Origin: Candidatus Gullanella endobia
GTDB taxonomy: Bacteria; Pseudomonadota; Gammaproteobacteria; Enterobacterales; Enterobacteriaceae
Direction: 5' to 3'
NCBI RefSeq assembly: GCF_900048035.1
Contig: NZ_LN999832.1
Location: 248,001 to 312,000, forward strand
DNA length: 64,000 nucleotides
Of this stretch, positions 1 to 10,987 are shown in pieces. The notes under the pieces are model-generated. The model saw only the letters and a list, made by a program, of their open reading frames with translations. It was not told the origin of the DNA and ran no database searches. Both the position numbers and the translations under genes were made by a program. Position 1 is the first letter of the stretch. Every line of letters starts with the position of its first letter.

Positions 1-500
1 CTGGTAGTTTTACTGGTATTCGTATTGGTATTGGTATTGCTCAGGGATTAGCGTTAGGGGCTAATTTACCACTTATCAGTGTATCTACTTTAGTCGCATT
101 AGCAGAAGGCGCTTGGCGCCAAACCGGTATTTATCAGGTATTAACTGCCATAGATGCACGTATGGGCGAAGTGTATTGGGCACCATATCAACGTCAAGCG
201 GGCGTTTGGTTAACTAAGGAACGTGAAGCTATAATGGCACCCGAAGCTCTTTCAACTCTAAGCAAAAATCTATCAGGTTGCTGGGCTACCGCTGGTACTG
301 GATGGCAAACTTATCCGAATCTCCTTCATCATGAAGGGTTAACACTAATTTCGGGAAATACGTTATTTTCGAACGCACGAGATATTTTATCGATAGCACT
401 ACATTATTATCACCATGGTAGCATTCAACCAGTAACACTTGTTGAACCAACTTATTTACATGACAAAGTAGCATGGAAAAAATTATCAGACCGGGTTTAA
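1..500 (+). CDS. tsaB: TsaB, tRNA t6A37 biosynthesis protein (3' part, start outside window)
   Basis: TsaB (YeaZ) is the pseudo-kinase scaffold of the TsaB-TsaD-TsaE complex, which with TsaC makes threonylcarbamoyladenosine at position 37 of ANN-decoding tRNAs in the cytoplasm. The open frame runs from the left edge (frame beginning at base 3) to a TAA at 498-500. Its first visible residues, GSFTGIRIGIGIAQGLALGA, match the conserved TsaB N-terminal core that normally follows a GP dipeptide, so about 60 residues are missing off the window. The internal ATG at 162 is not the true start. It is plus strand and convergent with minE after a 1.4 kb empty gap. It is essential in E. coli and expected in a reduced genome. 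The family call is firm; only the 5' end is unseen. Confidence 0.93.
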   Translation, partial: GSFTGIRIGIGIAQGLALGANLPLISVSTLVALAEGAWRQTGIYQVLTAIDARMGEVYWAPYQRQAGVWLTKEREAIMAPEALSTLSKNLSGCWATAGTGWQTYPNLLHHEGLTLISGNTLFSNARDILSIALHYYHHGSIQPVTLVEPTYLHDKVAWKKLSDRV

Positions 501-1902
501 AGGTTAAATTTATTCGATCGATAAAAAATAAAGTATTAGATTCATTAATGAATTTATATATTATATTTAACTTAAAGCTTTACTTAAATATCGATTGCAT
601 GAATTTAATACGACCGATTTTATTTTAATAATTATTGCTTTTAACATTATAATACTAATCTAATCCATTTAGATATTTTCCAAATTCTAGAGTATTATTT
701 TATGTATGTGATGCACGCCACATAGTTTTTCTATTTAATAAAAAATTTTATCAATAAATAATTTAAATGATCAATAATAAAATGAAAGTTTTCAAACAAG
801 AATTATTAAAATTTCACTTTAATTAAATTATGATATAATACTCATTAATATAAGCTATCTATAGAAATATAGATACATTTTAATAAAAATTAATGAACTT
901 AATAATCTATTATATTTAATAATACAACAGATAATTCTTATTGACTATTTTAATATTTTGATTATAAATGCAAAAAATATATTAAAATGACAAATTTTTT
1001 ACTTATACAGAATTATAAGCATATAATTATAAATACTTATAACTGATACATTAAGCTGCATCAGTTATAAAAAAATATATTTAAATTCATTAGACTATAA
1101 TTATTTTTATAGTTTATTTTTATAGCCTATATGTTACTGGATCTATTTTAATAGAAATATATTACTATACTAGTAAATACTTTATTATTAGATTTTTGTT
1201 TCTTTAACTTTATTTGCATTTATGAATTTATTTAAGCAGAGATATAAAATAGTCAATCTGAAAAAATAATTGTAACCATTTTATTTACTCATAATAGTAA
1301 TACACCTTATCTTATATAATTTATCTAGTACTACGTAAACCCATTTAAGTAAGTTTTTTCTAATTTCTCAATAAAAGAGAAAAGGAGAAGAGAACAATAA
1401 TAAATTATTAATCTGTTACTATGTATAAGGTATTTATGTATAATAAATACTAAAAATCCACATCAGCATTGATATATAATGATAGATACTAATTTTTATA
1501 TCCGTATTTGTTATTTTAATCTTGTTTGATGCCATATTTTCATTGTATGATTTTTAAATTTACTAACGTACTTTTGCTTTAGATTAATAGCTTTTAATTT
1601 CCCCCCCACACTTCCTTGCAGATTATTAGATTCTTTAATTATTAGATATCTTCAGAGAAGATTTAGAAATGCTTTGATATAAAATTACTATGTAATCGAT
1701 AGCTAATAATTAGCTTATTGAATAATAATAAAAAATTAAGAGCTAATAGCAAATAATACTTTCATGGCTAAATATTATTGTTAATATCAGTTCTCCGTTT
1801 TTTAGAAAAACTACTAATTACTAATCTATCGTGTTATCAATTTATTTATAATTTTCAATAACTACCTTGTTGATTAGTTTCAAATGCATTAAATATCGAT
1901 TC
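501..1902. other. Gene-free AT-rich gap between tsaB and minE
   Basis: No credible reading frame, tRNA or mobile element is visible; stop codons are dense in all frames. In Yersinia- and Serratia-type genomes slp, fadD and rnd lie between tsaB and minE (from memory), so this is probably where they eroded. The only compositional oddity is a run of seven C at 1601-1607, followed by a short GC-richer stretch. A weak 6-bp hairpin sits near 1364-1382. Confidence 0.6.
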
Positions 1903-2169
1903 TTATTCTATGCTTTCTTCTGTTTCTAATAAAGCTATGTTTAGTTCAAGAATTGAGATATTTCCATCTTTTTCCAGCTGCATCGAGAGCATTTTAGAAT
2001 CAATTTGTACATATTTATTGATAACCTCAATTAAATCACGTTTTAGCTGAGGCAGATAATGCGGTTCATTATTACCTCTGCGTTGTTCAGCTACAATGAT
2101 TTGTAGTCTTTCTTTAGCTATATTAGCTGTTGATTTTTTACGAGAGATAAAAAAGTTAAGTAATGCCAT
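1903..2169 (-). CDS. minE: MinE, cell division topological specificity factor
   Basis: MinE stimulates the MinD ATPase and drives the pole-to-pole oscillation that keeps the MinC inhibitor away from mid-cell. The 88-residue product equals the E. coli length. It starts [22 protein letters not shown], carrying the amphipathic membrane-targeting helix and the anti-MinCD domain (about residues 1-31). The topological specificity domain follows, with the conserved core around [16 protein letters not shown]. The gene is last in a minC-minD-minE operon, three bases after the minD stop, with an AGGGGAT ribosome-binding site overlapping the minD end. Nothing is missing, so all three Min proteins appear functional. 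Full Min systems are often lost in the smallest symbiont genomes, which suggests conventional rod-like division here. Confidence 0.97.
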   Translation of the reverse strand: MALLNFFISRKKSTANIAKERLQIIVAEQRRGNNEPHYLPQLKRDLIEVINKYVQIDSKMLSMQLEKDGNISILELNIALLETEESIE

Positions 2170-2172
2170 AGT

Positions 2173-2985
2173 TTATCCCCTAAATAAACGTTTTATAAAC
2201 CCCTTTTTCTCTTCCTCAATAAATCGGAAAGGATGTTCTTCTCCTAATAGGCGATCAACCATATCTATATAAGCCTGGCCAGCATCAGATTCTTTGTCAA
2301 GAATTACTGGTTCACCTTGGTTGGAAGCTCGTAAGACCGATTGATCTTCGGGAATTAAACCTAAAAGAGGAATGCGCAGAATTTCAATCACATCTCTCAT
2401 GCTAAGCATATCACCGCATTTGACACGTCTAGGATTATAACGTGTCAGCAATAAATGTTCTTTTATTGCTTCTAGACCATTTTCGGCTCGGCGTGATTTA
2501 GCTGACAAAATACCTAATATACGATCAGAATCACGCACAGATGAAATTTCTGGATTAGTGGTAATAATAGCTTCATCAGCAAAATATAGTGCCATTAATG
2601 CACCAGTTTCAATACCAGCTGGTGAATCACAGATAATAAAATCGAATTCCATCGTATCTAAATCATTTAATACTTTTTCTACGCCCTCTCGAGTTAAAGC
2701 ATCTTTATCTCTTGTTTGAGAAGCTGGCAAAACATATAAGTTTTCAGTTCGTTTATCTTTAATCAAAGCCTGATTTAGTGTAGCATCACAATTTATGACA
2801 TTGATAAAGTCATATACTACTCGACGTTCACAACCCATAATTAAATCAAGATTTCGTAATCCGATATCGAAATCAATCACTACAGTTTTTTTTCCTTTTC
2901 GAGCTAAACCGGTAGCAATAGCCGCACTCGATGTAGTTTTTCCAACACCCCCTTTACCTGAAGTAACAACTATAATGCGTACCAT
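2173..2985 (-). CDS. minD: MinD, septum-site determining ATPase
   Basis: MinD is a ParA-family, membrane-associated ATPase that recruits MinC to the inner membrane and is released by MinE. The start at 2985 gives 270 residues as in E. coli, beginning MVRIIVVTSGKGGVGKTT. The deviant Walker A motif spans residues 10-18, with signature lysines K11 and K16. An AAGGA site lies about 8 bases upstream; an in-frame ATG at 3003 would add six unmatched residues and overlap minC. The C-terminal amphipathic membrane-targeting sequence is present (EEEKKGFIKRLFRG). It lies 14 bases after the minC stop and 3 before minE, so the three are one transcript. Confidence 0.98.
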   Translation of the reverse strand: MVRIIVVTSGKGGVGKTTSSAAIATGLARKGKKTVVIDFDIGLRNLDLIMGCERRVVYDFINVINCDATLNQALIKDKRTENLYVLPASQTRDKDALTREGVEKVLNDLDTMEFDFIICDSPAGIETGALMALYFADEAIITTNPEISSVRDSDRILGILSAKSRRAENGLEAIKEHLLLTRYNPRRVKCGDMLSMRDVIEILRIPLLGLIPEDQSVLRASNQGEPVILDKESDAGQAYIDMVDRLLGEEHPFRFIEEEKKGFIKRLFRG

Positions 2986-2999
2986 GAATAGATTCCTTA

Positions 3000-3686
3000 T
3001 CAATCGCTAATTAAAGGATGAATGGTAAGTGTATTGTTTTGTAAACATAAGCGCGCTGCTTTTCCTAAAAAAGCATCGGGAATTTGATCACTTAACCAAT
3101 ATTGACCAGCAATAGATGCAAGTTCAAGGGAAAAATGTGTACAAAAAATCTGGCACTGTCCATCGCCAGATGCACCGGCCAATGCGCGACCCTGCATCAT
3201 ACCATAAATATGTATATTGCCATCGGCAATAAGTTCTGCTCCAGAGCTGACGTTGCTTGTGACGATCAAATCACTATTACGGGCATAAATTTGCTGTCCA
3301 GATCGAACTGGCGTGTTGATAAGCCGTGTTTTAAGTAATGTTGACTGATATCCTATTTTAGATAAATCTTGATTCAACATTTTTCCTTCTGTTAGTAATG
3401 GCAATTTGCTACGTAAAATCGCTTTTTTAAGCTTATCATATTTACAACCACAAACACCAACAATATGTAGACCAGTAGCTATAATTGTCTGAGATAATAT
3501 ATTCCAAGTAGAGTCACGATCAAGACCTGAGACGTTAATAACCACTGGTGCATTTTTAAAAAATTTAGGTGCTTGTTTAATTTTTTCTTCTATTGCACGA
3601 CGAATCTCTTCTGGTTTTACATCATATACATAAATCACCGGTAAAGTAAAATAACTTCCCTTAAAATCAATTGGTGTTTTTGACAT
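3000..3686 (-). CDS. minC: MinC, septum-site determining protein
   Basis: MinC blocks FtsZ ring assembly where MinD places it on the membrane. The product has 228 residues (E. coli 231). An N-terminal FtsZ-antagonising domain covers about residues 1-105. The C-terminal beta-helix domain holds the conserved stretches [25 protein letters not shown] and [10 protein letters not shown], which bind MinD and the FtsZ tail. The linker between the domains is a few residues shorter than in E. coli. It is the first gene of the min operon. In E. coli ycgL and ycgM lie just upstream; neither is present here. No key region is missing. Confidence 0.97.
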   Translation of the reverse strand: MSKTPIDFKGSYFTLPVIYVYDVKPEEIRRAIEEKIKQAPKFFKNAPVVINVSGLDRDSTWNILSQTIIATGLHIVGVCGCKYDKLKKAILRSKLPLLTEGKMLNQDLSKIGYQSTLLKTRLINTPVRSGQQIYARNSDLIVTSNVSSGAELIADGNIHIYGMMQGRALAGASGDGQCQIFCTHFSLELASIAGQYWLSDQIPDAFLGKAARLCLQNNTLTIHPLISD

Positions 3687-4661
3687 TTATTCTTGCTCAG
3701 TCTTAAGATGTATATTTATTATTTCATTACAGGAAGAAATATTCCACAGAACTGTATAAATACTATAATTAGTTACCATGTAAATAATATAGCAGAGTAC
3801 TAATAATATAGTAAAATACATCTTATTTAATTTATTTAGATTTTCAATAGAATAAAAATATTTTAATATAAAATAATAATATTTTTCTAAATCTTAGTTG
3901 ATTTTATTAATTTTATTTTTATTGATAAAATAAAAATTAATTAAATAGTATAAGTTTCATACCAATAAAAATATTATAATTAATCCATATATTTGATTTT
4001 TTGTAATTATAACTTTCATATTATTTAAATACTAAATAAATTATATTTAAATAACTTTATTATCTATTTTTATAATAATTAATTAACTAGTTATTTTTGT
4101 TAAATTTAAAACTATAATATATAATATTTATTAATTTATGATTACTTATATTAATTTGAATAAAGTATAAAACAAGGTTAAGTTAGATATTTTGTTAACT
4201 AATTAATTTAAAATCTAAAATAGAAGAACAAGGTATCTACTTTATTAAAAGTATTGTGATATATACAATGTTAATTATTTTCAGATATAGTTTAATAACG
4301 TATTTATATCTTTTTATGTTGATTTGATCTGTTAAAAATCGAATGGATTTAATAGGAATATATATTAATAACTTATTTTCTAATAGAAACTGGAAATTTT
4401 TTATTAAAATAGATCTTTTAATAGAAATAAATTAATAGTTTAATACATATTAAATAATATTTAAATATAAGATAAAATCAGTATACTTATACTATTTCAT
4501 TTTCTATTTTCCTATATTTTATTTTTATGACTTATAAATCTAGTTTCTATAAAATTAGAGAAACGATCAGTTAAAAATGAGAGAAATTAAATTTCTAAGA
4601 AGATATAATTCGCATATGATATGCGTAGTAATATTTACTTTTTATTATCAGTAAAAAAAAG
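3687..4661. other. Gene-free AT-rich gap between minC and dsbB
   Basis: Nearly pure A/T sequence without a supported frame or RNA gene. The promoter of the minus-strand min operon must lie near the left end but cannot be placed with confidence. In E. coli this interval carries ycgL, ycgM, ycgN, hlyE and umuDC, none of which leaves recognisable traces. Confidence 0.6.
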
Positions 4662-5177
4662 TTATGTTTTTCGCGGTGGAAAGAATTGCACAAAAAAGAC
4701 TATTACTGCTACTGCTAAATAAGCACTAAAAATAATAACCATCCATTGTGGTATTTGCAGTGATAAAAAATACCCCTGTCGGACAGTACAATCACCGTTG
4801 ATACTAAAAATTGAAGGTAGATATTTATCTAATGGTAACCAAGAAGGAAAATTGACAAAAAACTCACAGGTAACAAATGGAGATGGATTTAAATAAATAT
4901 TAGTGTGTTTTATCGCTAGATAAAGACCTTTCCAAGCACTATAAAGCCATATAATTAAGCTAACGAAACGAAGTAATGTTTTTGGAAAAAGAGCACCTAT
5001 TAATCCGGCAGAAATAATACCATATAGAGCACAACGTTGATATATGCATAAAACACAGGGTTTAATCAGCAAAATATGCTGAAAATAAAGCACAACTAAT
5101 TCTAAACTAGAAGCTGTGAATGCTAACAGTAACCAAGCTAAGCGATGTTTAGAATATCGATGTAATAGTCGTATCAT
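4662..5177 (-). CDS. dsbB: DsbB, disulfide bond formation protein B
   Basis: DsbB is the inner-membrane quinone reductase that reoxidises periplasmic DsbA. The 171-residue protein has four membrane segments and both essential cysteine pairs at the E. coli positions: C41-C44 in the CVLC motif of the first periplasmic loop, and C104/C130 in the second. The end is about five residues shorter than in E. coli. Its presence implies that periplasmic disulfide chemistry and DsbA (not in the window) persist. The neighbouring nhaB, fadR and dadAX of E. coli are absent. The ribosome-binding site is weak (GGATAC). Confidence 0.96.
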   Translation of the reverse strand: MIRLLHRYSKHRLAWLLLAFTASSLELVVLYFQHILLIKPCVLCIYQRCALYGIISAGLIGALFPKTLLRFVSLIIWLYSAWKGLYLAIKHTNIYLNPSPFVTCEFFVNFPSWLPLDKYLPSIFSINGDCTVRQGYFLSLQIPQWMVIIFSAYLAVAVIVFFVQFFPPRKT

Positions 5178-5962
5178 AAAAAGTATCCAGAGAAGTTAGG
5201 TAGCATAAAATGAATATTTTAAATAAAAAATAAATTAATATCCTTTCCTATTAACCTGATATTTTATAGAAAAACTATCACGTTATACCGATGTATAAAC
5301 GGTAATGCATAGATAGTTAAATTTATTTTTAAACAAAAATTTCAAGATAAAAATTATTAAATAATGCTATATAAAAATTTACTGTTTATGCAAGTTATAT
5401 AAATGTAGTGATATATAAAATTTTTGTGTTCTTTTGCATTTTTATATTGAACTATATTAATATAGGTACTAACTTATATTAATTGTTATGCTCTAAAAAA
5501 CTATTATTGATGATCTTAGTATGCTAAGGTTATGTTTATCTTAATTTGAAGGGTATAGAATAAATTCATATTAAAAATATGTCGAAGAAAATACTATCAT
5601 GATCTACGATAGGTATCATCGTGAATTAATTCAATTAATACCACCTATTATTCGCTCTAATACTGTTTCTGCATTATTTTCAAAATACAAGATTTTTACT
5701 AGTCAATAAAAATTTTTATTTTATATTAAACTATTATTTTTTAATTATTAAATTATATCATCATTATCATTTTAATAAATAAATCATAAAATTAATAGAA
5801 ATTATCGATTATAAAAAATTAGATAAACCTATATATTCAGTATATAAATAATATCCTAGAGTAGGATTATAAAAGTTTATCATCTTCTTTCAAGAACAGA
5901 GCGAAGAGATATTTATTATTAAATGCTTATAGTAGTGATTATTTAAGAATATTTATTTTGCT
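5178..5962. other. Gene-free gap between dsbB and nhaP2
   Basis: No gene recognised. At about 5274-5321, upstream of dsbB, a short nested pairing is possible (AACTATC with GATAGTT enclosing TACCG with CGGTA); it may be chance. In E. coli nhaB, fadR, ycgB, dadA and dadX fall in this interval. Confidence 0.55.
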
Positions 5963-7699
5963 TCAAATTAGATTATCAGCAATTTTTATACCAATTTTGC
6001 TTACTTGATGTTCTTCTTTTTCCGCGATAGTTAAAATAACACCTTCTACTATAATATTATCACCAACTACTGGCTCACCTCCTCCAAGTAAGGTCATGAT
6101 AAATTGGCCTAAGGATATTTCACTGTCTATTTCGCTAGCAAATTCTAAACCATAAATAGAAGATACATCCTTTAAACATGCACTAGCTTCTAGAATAAAA
6201 TCTCCGAAGAAACGTTGATCCAACGAAATGGGTGGTGATTGACTAAATAATCTGCCTAATGCAGGGAGATCTTTCTCCCGACCTACGACACAAAGCACAT
6301 CTCCACTACGTAACCTAGTGTTAGCGGTTTGGTGAAGTAATATATTATTTCGAAATAAGGCAGAAATACGTGTATGGCTGGGCATTTTTAAATCACGTAG
6401 AGCTGCGCCAACACACCAGTTTTCTTCTTCTAATTGATATATAAACTGTTCCCAAGGATTATTTGGATGAATATCCATTCCAATGCAAGCAATCGGTGAA
6501 GCTGTTGGTGGTATAATTACTTTTGCTAACCGAGCGGCTAAACCAAGTGAAGTACCTTGTAAAAGTAAAGAAATCAAAACAATAAAAAAAGCGACATTGA
6601 AATATAGACATGCATTATCTAGACCTGCCATCATAGGAAATACTGCTAGTATAATCGGTACTGCCCCACGCAAACCAACCCAAGAGAGAAAAACACGCTC
6701 TCGGGTAGAATAATTTCGAAATGGTAATAAACCTATAAAAATAGACAGAGGACGAGCAACAAAAATTAGCCATAGAGATAAAATAAGTGCTGGAATTGCA
6801 ATAATCCACAAATCGCTTGGTGTAACAAGAAGTCCTAGTACTAGAAACATACAAATTTGACTAAGCCAGGCCATGCCATCGAAAGTTTGTAAAATTCCGT
6901 ATCGATTTCGTATCGGTCGATTACCTAATACAAAACCGCATAAATACACTGCCAAAATTCCGCTTCCTTCTAACACAGTAGTTAGCGAAAAAATCATGAT
7001 ACCACCACTAACTGATAGTAAAGGATATAGAGCATTAGTTAGAGTGATACGATTAATAATTTGCTGTAACAACCAGCCACCTCCTAATCCCATAATAACA
7101 CCAAGTCCAAATTCGCGGATAAGATGGATAAAAAATAACCAGTCAATATAGGTCTGTCTATTTTGGATCATAGCGATAAGCGTGATAGTCAAAAATACAG
7201 CCATGGGATCATTACTACCTGATTCAATCTCGAGTGTAGAAGTTACACGTTCATTTAATCCTTTATTACCTAAAAGTGAAAACACTGCAGCGGCATCAGT
7301 AGAACCTACAATAGCACCAATAAGCATTCCTTCAATTTTATCCAGATCAAAAAGCCAGGCGGCAACCATACCGGTTAAACCGGCAGTTATAATAACTCCT
7401 ACCGTAGCAAGAGAAAGAGATGGTAATAGTGCTACACGAAAGGCTGTAACACGAGTACGCATACCACCATCCAGCAAAATCACTGCAAGCGATAAGTTAC
7501 TTATAAGATAAGCTATAGGATAATTATCAAACGCAATTCCGCCAAGACCATCAATTCCTGCCAACATACCAATAGCTAAAAAAATAACTAAGATAGGAAT
7601 ACCAAGACGTGAAGAAAATGAGCTTAATAGGATACTTCCTCCTACTAATATCGAACCTACAATAAATAAACTCATAATGGTATTGATATCCAAATGCAT
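5963..7699 (-). CDS. nhaP2: NhaP2 (CvrA/YcgO), K+/H+ antiporter
   Basis: A CPA1-family inner-membrane antiporter that exchanges cytoplasmic K+ (or Na+) for protons and helps osmotic and volume control. The 578-residue product matches E. coli CvrA over its full length. An N-terminal transport domain of about a dozen membrane helices (residues 1-395) includes the conserved [12 protein letters not shown] and [13 protein letters not shown] segments. A cytosolic TrkA-C domain follows (about 400-485, [19 protein letters not shown]), then a CorC-HlyC-type C-terminal domain. A strong AAAGGAG site stands before the ATG. It stands alone between large gaps. Retaining a large ion antiporter suggests that monovalent-cation balance still matters in the host cell. 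The product call is firm; substrate preference is by family. Confidence 0.95.
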   Translation of the reverse strand: MHLDINTIMSLFIVGSILVGGSILLSSFSSRLGIPILVIFLAIGMLAGIDGLGGIAFDNYPIAYLISNLSLAVILLDGGMRTRVTAFRVALLPSLSLATVGVIITAGLTGMVAAWLFDLDKIEGMLIGAIVGSTDAAAVFSLLGNKGLNERVTSTLEIESGSNDPMAVFLTITLIAMIQNRQTYIDWLFFIHLIREFGLGVIMGLGGGWLLQQIINRITLTNALYPLLSVSGGIMIFSLTTVLEGSGILAVYLCGFVLGNRPIRNRYGILQTFDGMAWLSQICMFLVLGLLVTPSDLWIIAIPALILSLWLIFVARPLSIFIGLLPFRNYSTRERVFLSWVGLRGAVPIILAVFPMMAGLDNACLYFNVAFFIVLISLLLQGTSLGLAARLAKVIIPPTASPIACIGMDIHPNNPWEQFIYQLEEENWCVGAALRDLKMPSHTRISALFRNNILLHQTANTRLRSGDVLCVVGREKDLPALGRLFSQSPPISLDQRFFGDFILEASACLKDVSSIYGLEFASEIDSEISLGQFIMTLLGGGEPVVGDNIIVEGVILTIAEKEEHQVSKIGIKIADNLI

Positions 7700-8693
7700 T
7701 CTCCTTTTTATTTTTATTTTAAAACCTATTTAAATTTATTTACTTTGCATAGGTGTTTTTTGATCTGTAATTTTTCTATAGAGTATATGGTTGAAAGAGT
7801 TGAAACCATGATCTAAAAATAGGAATTCATTAGACTGTTCAATATATTTCTAATCAGATCCTGTGAAGATCACGAGCTTGAAAATTTAATCCGATGGATC
7901 TATAGTTATTACTCAATTAAATTATTATTTGTTTACAATAAAATCCAATTTTTTAGTATTAATTTGTTTTTAAAAGTCCTAAAACATTTACAGAAACATA
8001 TTAAATAATTTTATTATATGTGATGATAGTTACTAGTTACTATATACTGCTATATCTACTTATTGATTTGAATCAATATTAAAACAATAAATAAAATGAT
8101 ATTTAAGTTATGTATTTCATGATACTCATTCTTTTTTATTAATTCATTTATCAGATTCACTGATAAATTTCATAAAATTATAAAGTTATTACTTTTACTA
8201 CCAGTATAACTAATCAAGATATACGCATAAATTACATAAAATTGTTCTAATCTTAAGTAATTTTAATTTAATATTATTGCTTTTAGTAAATAATATACTG
8301 GTCAAAGAATTGACATCTAGACTAGCTTTTACGTAAATTCAGGTCTAACGTTACGTAAGAAACGTAACATATAATATTAACAGGGAACTCGTTTCAGAGC
8401 ATAGCGTGCGGTGGTAATATACAACCAGTCAAACTAGGCTCTGGTTGTATATAAAATATTAGCGGATTTCATTTATTAAGCTGACTTTGAAAAAATTGCG
8501 GGAATGGGATAAATATCCTTTATAAAATTATCGAATCGTATTTATAGATTTTCTCAATAAGATTTTACGATCTATCATGTTTCTTTCCGTAATATCGTTA
8601 CTTTAACAATTTTTTGACGATGATAAAAGAAAGAATTAGACTTTGCTTTATTTAAGCAAAATTATATCAATAATACTTTTCATCGACGAGTAA
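7700..8693. other. Gene-free gap between nhaP2 and gapA
   Basis: No protein gene seen. The left two thirds is AT-rich. The right part, 8331-8455, is relatively GC-rich and holds several hairpins, described separately. Transcripts of gapA would run leftwards into this gap. Confidence 0.55.
8331..8452. repeat. Hairpin-rich patch, possible RNA gene or relic
   Basis: Two perfect stems stand out. One is 7 bp (8350-8356 with 8362-8368, GTTACGT/ACGTAAC, 5-base loop). The other is 12 bp (8417-8428 with 8441-8452, ATATACAACCAG and its complement, 12-base loop). CAGAGC at 8395-8400 can alternatively pair with GCTCTG at 8438-8443, which overlaps the second stem, so two exclusive folds are possible. Neither stem is followed by a T-tract on either strand. 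I do not recognise an RNA family, and it is not a tRNA. Confidence 0.4.
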
Positions 8694-10180
<1,487 letters not shown>

Positions 10181-10987
10181 TTACAATTCGAAATCTGTCC
10201 ACACTGGCGCATGATCAGACGGCCTGTTCATCGCTCTAATAGCATAATCTATGCCGCTCATACGGACAACTGCTGCTAGCGGTTTTGAAGCGAGTAACAA
10301 ATCGATACGTAAACCATGATTTTTATTAAAACCCCGCGATCGATAATCAAACCAAGAGTAACGGCTATCATCAGTTGGATTAACTTGACGATAAGTATCT
10401 ACTAAACCCCATGATAATAGATCCTCCATCCACATACGTTCCTCCGGCAAAAAAGAACATTTTCCGGAGAAAAGCCAGCGCTTACGGTTTTCTTCACCAA
10501 TACCAATATCTAAATCAGTAGGACTGATATTCATATCTCCTATAATTAAAAGCAGAGATTTATCATGGTGGTTTTTTTCCAGATAATTTTTTAAATTCCT
10601 ATAAAAATGCTTTTTAGCTTGAAATTTGATTGGATGATTCCGATTTTCGCCTTGAGGAAAATATCCATTAACTACTGTTAGTATCCCTTTTGAAGTGAGA
10701 AAATCCGCTATAATAATTCTACGTTGTGCTTTTTCATCATCGGTATCAAAACCACGTTGTATAGATAAAGGTTTATCACGACTAAGCAAAGCTACGCCGT
10801 AGTGACTCTTTTGACCATAATAATAAATATAGTAACCATGATGTAATATCTCTTTAAAAGGAAACATATCGTCGTGGACTTTTGTTTCTTGTAAACCGAT
10901 AACATCTGGTTTTAACATATCAATAATAGCTTCAAGCTGATGTAATCTTGAACGTAATCCATTGATATTAAAAGAAATAACCTTCAT
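10181..10987 (-). CDS. xthA: XthA, exonuclease III / AP endonuclease
   Basis: The main apurinic/apyrimidinic endonuclease of base-excision repair, also a 3'-5' exonuclease and 3' phosphatase on duplex DNA. The length of 268 residues equals E. coli. The metal and catalytic residues of the EEP fold are visible: E34 in LQETK, the GDMNISPTD loop (aspartate and asparagine near 151-153), and the C-terminal SDHAPVW with the general-base histidine. The long GEENRKRW segment is intact. Retention of AP endonuclease along with ruvABC shows that some DNA repair survives in a genome with strong AT bias. It is a single gene between large gaps. Confidence 0.97.
   Translation of the reverse strand: MKVISFNINGLRSRLHQLEAIIDMLKPDVIGLQETKVHDDMFPFKEILHHGYYIYYYGQKSHYGVALLSRDKPLSIQRGFDTDDEKAQRRIIIADFLTSKGILTVVNGYFPQGENRNHPIKFQAKKHFYRNLKNYLEKNHHDKSLLLIIGDMNISPTDLDIGIGEENRKRWLFSGKCSFLPEERMWMEDLLSWGLVDTYRQVNPTDDSRYSWFDYRSRGFNKNHGLRIDLLLASKPLAAVVRMSGIDYAIRAMNRPSDHAPVWTDFEL

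Noticed and set aside
286-474. Small frame opposite tsaB, and similar frames opposite nhaP2, trpE, topA, nifJ, yebC, aspS and argS
   Set aside because: They are shadows of well-identified genes on the other strand or in another frame.
2986-3003. Longer MinD, GapA, RuvA and RluB starts (ATG at 3003, 9710, 54535; GTG at 26590)
   Set aside because: The added residues do not match the families, while the downstream starts have good ribosome-binding sites and family-like N-termini.
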